The notes under the pieces: generated by a model
What the model was told of the DNA's origin: nothing
What the model saw: the letters and a program-made list of their open reading frames with translations, nothing else
The model's database searches: none
Shown: piece after piece, positions 60,798 through 64,000 of the stretch
How positions within the stretch are numbered: the first letter of the stretch is position 1
How the letters are laid out: the number at the start of each line of letters is the position of its first letter
Source: Candidatus Gastranaerophilales bacterium
GTDB lineage: Bacteria; Cyanobacteriota; Vampirovibrionia; Gastranaerophilales; Gastranaerophilaceae
Direction: 5' to 3'
Assembly: GCA_944323165.1 (NCBI GenBank)
Contig: CALURK010000003.1
Coordinates: forward strand, 62,001 to 126,000
DNA: 64,000 nt
Position numbers and translations under genes: made by a program

Positions 60798-60916
60798 TTA
60801 AAATCAACTTTATTGTGCAAAAATGTAGCCACCAAGCTTATAGACATAATGATATCGTATATTGTACAAATATAATGAGAAATGAAAGTTTGGAAAGTAA
60901 AGGGAATTTTGTTGTA

Positions 60917-61141
60917 ATGGAAATTTTTACTGAAAGAGAAAGAGAAGTGTTGTATTGGTTATTATTGGGGTTAAATAATCAGCAGATTTCAAAGAAACTT
61001 TTTATCTCTAATCATACTACAAAAGCTCACGTTGCATCAATATACAAAAAATTAGGGGTATTAAACAGAGTTCAAGCCGCTGTAAAAAGCTTGAGTATTG
61101 GTGCAGGTGAATATTTTAATCTTAAAGAAAAAATTTTGTAA
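60917..61141 (+). CDS. Solo LuxR/GerE-type HTH regulator
   Basis: 74 residues from the ATG after AAAGGGA; the longer frame upstream has no ribosome site. Almost the whole protein is the HTH: TEREREVLYWLLLGLNNQQI, SKKLFISNHTTKAHVASIYK, LGVLNRVQAAVKSL, which matches the LuxR C-terminal domain with its conserved Glu, Thr-x-K-x-H and Lys-Leu. There is no receiver or ligand domain, as in GerE. It is divergent from the coiled-coil gene and 211 bases from it, with one of the near-palindromes in between. Target unknown. Confidence 0.85.
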   Translation: MEIFTEREREVLYWLLLGLNNQQISKKLFISNHTTKAHVASIYKKLGVLNRVQAAVKSLSIGAGEYFNLKEKIL

Positions 61142-61148
61142 AAAAAAA

Positions 61149-61178
61149 AGAAGTCCAATTTCTGGACTTCTTTTTTTT
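61149..61178. terminator. Bidirectional terminator between the HTH gene and pnp
   Basis: AAGAAGTCCA/TGGACTTCTT stem with A- and T-tracts on both sides between convergent genes. Confidence 0.9.
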
Positions 61179-61189
61179 ATTGTCACTAA

Positions 61190-63334
61190 CTAAGCATTAA
61201 TGATTTTAGTTTTGTCTTCATCAGTTACGCCCTTGATAGTAAGGTTAATTCTGCCCTTATCATCAATCTTTATAACCTTAACAACAACTTCATCTCCGAT
61301 GTTAACGTGTGGTTCTATTGTTTCGATTCTTTCTTGGCAAATCTGTGAAATGTGAACCATACCGTCTTTTCCGCCACCAAGTTCAACAAATGCGCCGATA
61401 GGAATTATTCTAACAACTTTTCCTTTGATAACCATGCCAACTTCCGGTTTGAAAGTTAAGTCACGAATCATTTTTCTCGCAATAGCTGCACCTTCTTGGT
61501 CATTGGAAGTGATTGTAACAATACCATTGTCTTGAATATCAATTTCTGCACCAGAAGCTTCAATAATTGATCTGATTTGTTTTCCGCCAGGTCCGATTAC
61601 TGTTCCAATGTCTTCTACTGGTATATTCATTGTAGTTATGCTTGGTGCAAATGGTGACAAGTGGTCTGCAGGTTTTGATATAACCTTTCTCATCTCTCCA
61701 AGGATATGTAATCTTCCATCTTTCGCTTGAGCTAAAGCTCTTCTTAAAGTTTCATTTGCAATACCTTTTGCTTTCATATCCATTTGAAGAGCTGTTATAC
61801 CGTCATCGTTTCCGGTAACTTTGAAGTCCATATCACCCAAGAAGTCTTCAATACCTTGAATATCTGTTAACACAACAGGTTCTCTGCCTGGTTCAGTAAT
61901 CATACCCATTGCAACTCCGCCGATCATACATTTTACAGGTACACCGGCATTCATTAATGCCATTGAAGAACCGCAAGTTGAACCCATAGAAGTTGAACCG
62001 TTTGATTCCAAGACATCAGAGGTTACTCTTATTGTGTATCCGAATTCTTCTTGAGAAGGAAGTGCCGGAACATTAGCTCTTTCGGCTAAATTTCCGTGAC
62101 CAACTTCTCTTCTTCCAGGGCCTCTTAAAGGTTTAACTTCACCAACTGAGAATCCTGGGAAGATGTATTTGTGCATGTAAGTTTTTTCCGTTTCAGGATC
62201 AACACCGTCTAATTCTTGCTTCATACCAGGACCAGCAAGTGTTGCTACAGAAAGAATTTGGGTTTGACCTCTTGTGAACACTGCTGAACCGTGAGCACGA
62301 GGAATTACTCCAACTTCGCACCATATTGGTCGAACTTCGTTAGGTTTTCTGCCATCAGCTCTTACGCCTTCGTCTAGAATCATTGCACGCATAATTTTCT
62401 TTTCTGCTGCCTTAAATTCTTCTGCGACAAAATCGATGCCTGTTTCTTCCATTATTTGGTGAATATAGTGATCTTCAGGAAGAGCCTCTACTCTTTCTTT
62501 AACAAGTTTTTTAGCTTCTTCCAACTTGTTCTGTCTGTATTCTCTGTCGAAATGATGGTATGCATCAAATATCATATCGTGTGCAACTTCATCAATGATA
62601 TTTTTTAATTCAGTAGTGTCGTAAGGATTTACAAACTCTTCTCTTTCAACTCCGCAAGCTTTTGCGAATTCTAATTGGGCGTCGCATTGTTTTCTTATTT
62701 CACCTTGCGCAAATTCAACAGCTTCCATAATATCGTCTTCTGTTACAAACTTACAGCCTGCTTCTACCATTATTACGCTGTCGTGAGTACCTGCAACAAC
62801 TATATCCAAGTCTGATTTATCAGCTTGTTGGTGTGTTGGGTTTGCTATTAATTGACCGTCTAATTTTGATACTCTTACTGCACCAATAGGACCTTCAAAA
62901 GGAGCACCTGATAACATTAATGCGCAAGATGCACCGAGCATTGCAAGTGTATCAGGTTGATTTTGTTGATCGTAGCTGAATAATTGAGCTACAATTTGAA
63001 TATCATTTCTATATCCCTTCGGAAAAAGCGGTCTTATAGGTCTGTCTATCAAACGTGATATTAAAATTGCTTTATCACTTGCCTTACCTTCTGAACGGTT
63101 ATATCCGCCAGGTATACGACCTATTGAAGACATTCTTTCTTCATAATCGATAAGTAGTGGGAAAAAGTCTATTCCAACTCTCGGCTCTTTGCTTACACAA
63201 CAATGTACAAATAACATTGTGTCGCCACATCTTACTGTAACACTGCCGTTAGCGGAACGTGCATACTTCCCTGTCTCTACGGTTACGGTTTTTCCACCGA
63301 TTTCCAATTGAAAACTTTTTGTTTCAGGTAACAT
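61190..63334 (-). CDS. pnp: Polyribonucleotide nucleotidyltransferase
   Basis: 714 residues. Two RNase PH domains (SIGRIPGGYNRSEGKASDKA; SMGSTCGSSMALMNAGVPVK with the catalytic FLGDMDFKVTGNDDGITALQ), a KH domain (GPGGKQIRSIIEASGAEIDI) and an S1 domain (GMVIKGKVVRIIPIGAFVEL). Phosphorolytic 3'-5' exonuclease of mRNA decay. AAGAAGGAA before the ATG. rpsO, the usual neighbour, is absent. A promoter (TTGATA-N16-TATACT on the minus strand, 63411-63438) and a hairpin (TCCGGCT/AGCCGGA) lie in its leader, 14 bases before the ribosome site; in E. coli the pnp leader is a self-cleavage target, here unproven. Confidence 0.98.
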   Translation of the reverse strand: MLPETKSFQLEIGGKTVTVETGKYARSANGSVTVRCGDTMLFVHCCVSKEPRVGIDFFPLLIDYEERMSSIGRIPGGYNRSEGKASDKAILISRLIDRPIRPLFPKGYRNDIQIVAQLFSYDQQNQPDTLAMLGASCALMLSGAPFEGPIGAVRVSKLDGQLIANPTHQQADKSDLDIVVAGTHDSVIMVEAGCKFVTEDDIMEAVEFAQGEIRKQCDAQLEFAKACGVEREEFVNPYDTTELKNIIDEVAHDMIFDAYHHFDREYRQNKLEEAKKLVKERVEALPEDHYIHQIMEETGIDFVAEEFKAAEKKIMRAMILDEGVRADGRKPNEVRPIWCEVGVIPRAHGSAVFTRGQTQILSVATLAGPGMKQELDGVDPETEKTYMHKYIFPGFSVGEVKPLRGPGRREVGHGNLAERANVPALPSQEEFGYTIRVTSDVLESNGSTSMGSTCGSSMALMNAGVPVKCMIGGVAMGMITEPGREPVVLTDIQGIEDFLGDMDFKVTGNDDGITALQMDMKAKGIANETLRRALAQAKDGRLHILGEMRKVISKPADHLSPFAPSITTMNIPVEDIGTVIGPGGKQIRSIIEASGAEIDIQDNGIVTITSNDQEGAAIARKMIRDLTFKPEVGMVIKGKVVRIIPIGAFVELGGGKDGMVHISQICQERIETIEPHVNIGDEVVVKVIKIDDKGRINLTIKGVTDEDKTKIINA

Positions 63335-63450
63335 TTTTCCTTCTTTCTCCGGCTACTCGAAAGCCGGATGCTTCCATTATGTTATACTAATTTTATTCCA
63401 TTTCCATAATAGTATAAACATAAATGCTTGTCTATCAATTGTGTTACCAT

Positions 63451-63972
63451 TTAGTCATCAGTTTTCTCGTCGTTTTCCATCATCGGTTGAATGTCTAGTT
63501 TTGAGAAAGTTCTGGTGGCTCTTGCAAATTTAAAAGTTCCCGGTGGGGTTGTTGCAGCAAGTGATGCTGCGTAGCCTACGGATAACCCTACGATTATGCC
63601 TGTAACAGTAGCTAAAATTGTTTTTACCTTTGAAGCTCGTTTTGTTAATGCTATAGGAATTGCTGCCCCTACTACACCACAAGTGGTTACGATGGCTCTT
63701 GATAAGTTGCGGCGACGTTTTATATCCTTCTCGGAGGAGTTCTCAAATACATATTTTTGTATTTGTGGTGCTGCATCCATAACGTCTTTGTATGCCGATT
63801 CGAATTTGTCTACCTGATTTTGGGGAACACTCAATTTGCCGGAGGCTTCGCCCTGTGAATCAATTACTCGATAAACAACCCTACCTTCAGGGGTTGTGCC
63901 TAGCCTTTGGATGTTTCCATAAGAATTCTGTTTGAAGCTGGTAGTTCCAGCATTAAATAAAACGCCTACCAT
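63451..63972 (-). CDS. Unknown protein, VPQ-domain plus two membrane helices
   Basis: 173 residues. The soluble N-terminus ends with RVIDSQGEASGKLSVPQNQV and DKFESAYKDV; a basic KRRRNLSR stretch precedes two hydrophobic segments (about residues 93-111 and 118-138), and a polar tail follows. The VPQ-x3-D-x-F-x3-Y-K motif and two-helix hairpin are shared with the gene at 6.0-6.4 kb, whose spacing between motif and helices is shorter. GAGGTAATT precedes the ATG. Upstream control cannot be read because the window ends. Function unknown. Confidence 0.72.
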   Translation of the reverse strand: MVGVLFNAGTTSFKQNSYGNIQRLGTTPEGRVVYRVIDSQGEASGKLSVPQNQVDKFESAYKDVMDAAPQIQKYVFENSSEKDIKRRRNLSRAIVTTCGVVGAAIPIALTKRASKVKTILATVTGIIVGLSVGYAASLAATTPPGTFKFARATRTFSKLDIQPMMENDEKTDD

Positions 63973-64000
63973 ATAATTACCTCACACACTCTACCTTAGT

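Overview
The window looks like a low-GC (about a third G+C), Gram-negative fermentative bacterium of the non-photosynthetic cyanobacterial lineage (Melainabacteria/Vampirovibrionia, probably gut Gastranaerophilales). Three things point there. The ATP synthase cluster has the cyanobacterial order a-c-b'-b-delta-alpha-gamma, with two different b-type subunits and no beta/epsilon genes after gamma. A Ycf35-like (DUF1257) gene and a DUF2997 gene sit directly upstream. Many small genes look lineage-specific. TGA is used as a normal stop. The assignment is inference; no rRNA gene is present.

Layout: 1-6.0 kb holds ycf35-like, DUF2997 and the ATP synthase operon. 6.0-10.1 kb holds membrane hypotheticals, a GNAT-like gene, gatA and a decayed HEPN/MNT toxin-antitoxin pair. 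10.2-19.6 kb holds ppdK, an ABC ATPase, an LD-carboxypeptidase carrying an in-frame palindromic repeat, the large-form SRP RNA (minus strand), a GH57 enzyme, a radical SAM protein and a PHP hydrolase. 19.6-28.7 kb holds membrane proteins, a TolC-like protein, a HAD phosphatase and a block of three large unknown proteins. 28.9-38.4 kb is housekeeping: MATE, rsmE, cca, rpsP, ykgJ-like, yihY-like, nrnA, dciA-like, secA. 38.6-43.6 kb is an envelope operon (dapB, asd, orf, rfaE2, lpxD, lpxC, fabZ), indicating diaminopimelate and an LPS outer membrane. 43.7-52.5 kb has ispF, small unknown genes, a 1098-residue zinc-ribbon/ATPase-like protein, a MotA/MotB (ZorAB-like) stator pair and a Cys-His/beta-barrel protein. 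52.6-64 kb has chrA x2, bioB, an SDR, adhE, a coiled-coil protein, a solo LuxR-type HTH protein and pnp.

Metabolically, PPDK and AdhE suggest glycolytic fermentation, and the GH57 branching enzyme suggests glycogen storage. No transposase, prophage or CRISPR array was seen.

The most interesting signal is regulatory. A 15-bp near-palindrome (GTTA-N7-TAAC, typically GTTAAGTTTTGTAAC) recurs about ten times, only between genes. In most cases it lies 16-17 bp (once 7 bp) upstream of a non-sigma70-looking promoter, G(C/A)AATTT-N14-ACTTTATATA. That promoter type precedes about nine genes, nearly all of unknown function and lacking signal peptides. One further copy lies exactly 17 bp upstream of a near-perfect sigma28 promoter. 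This looks like an undescribed regulon of lineage-specific proteins.
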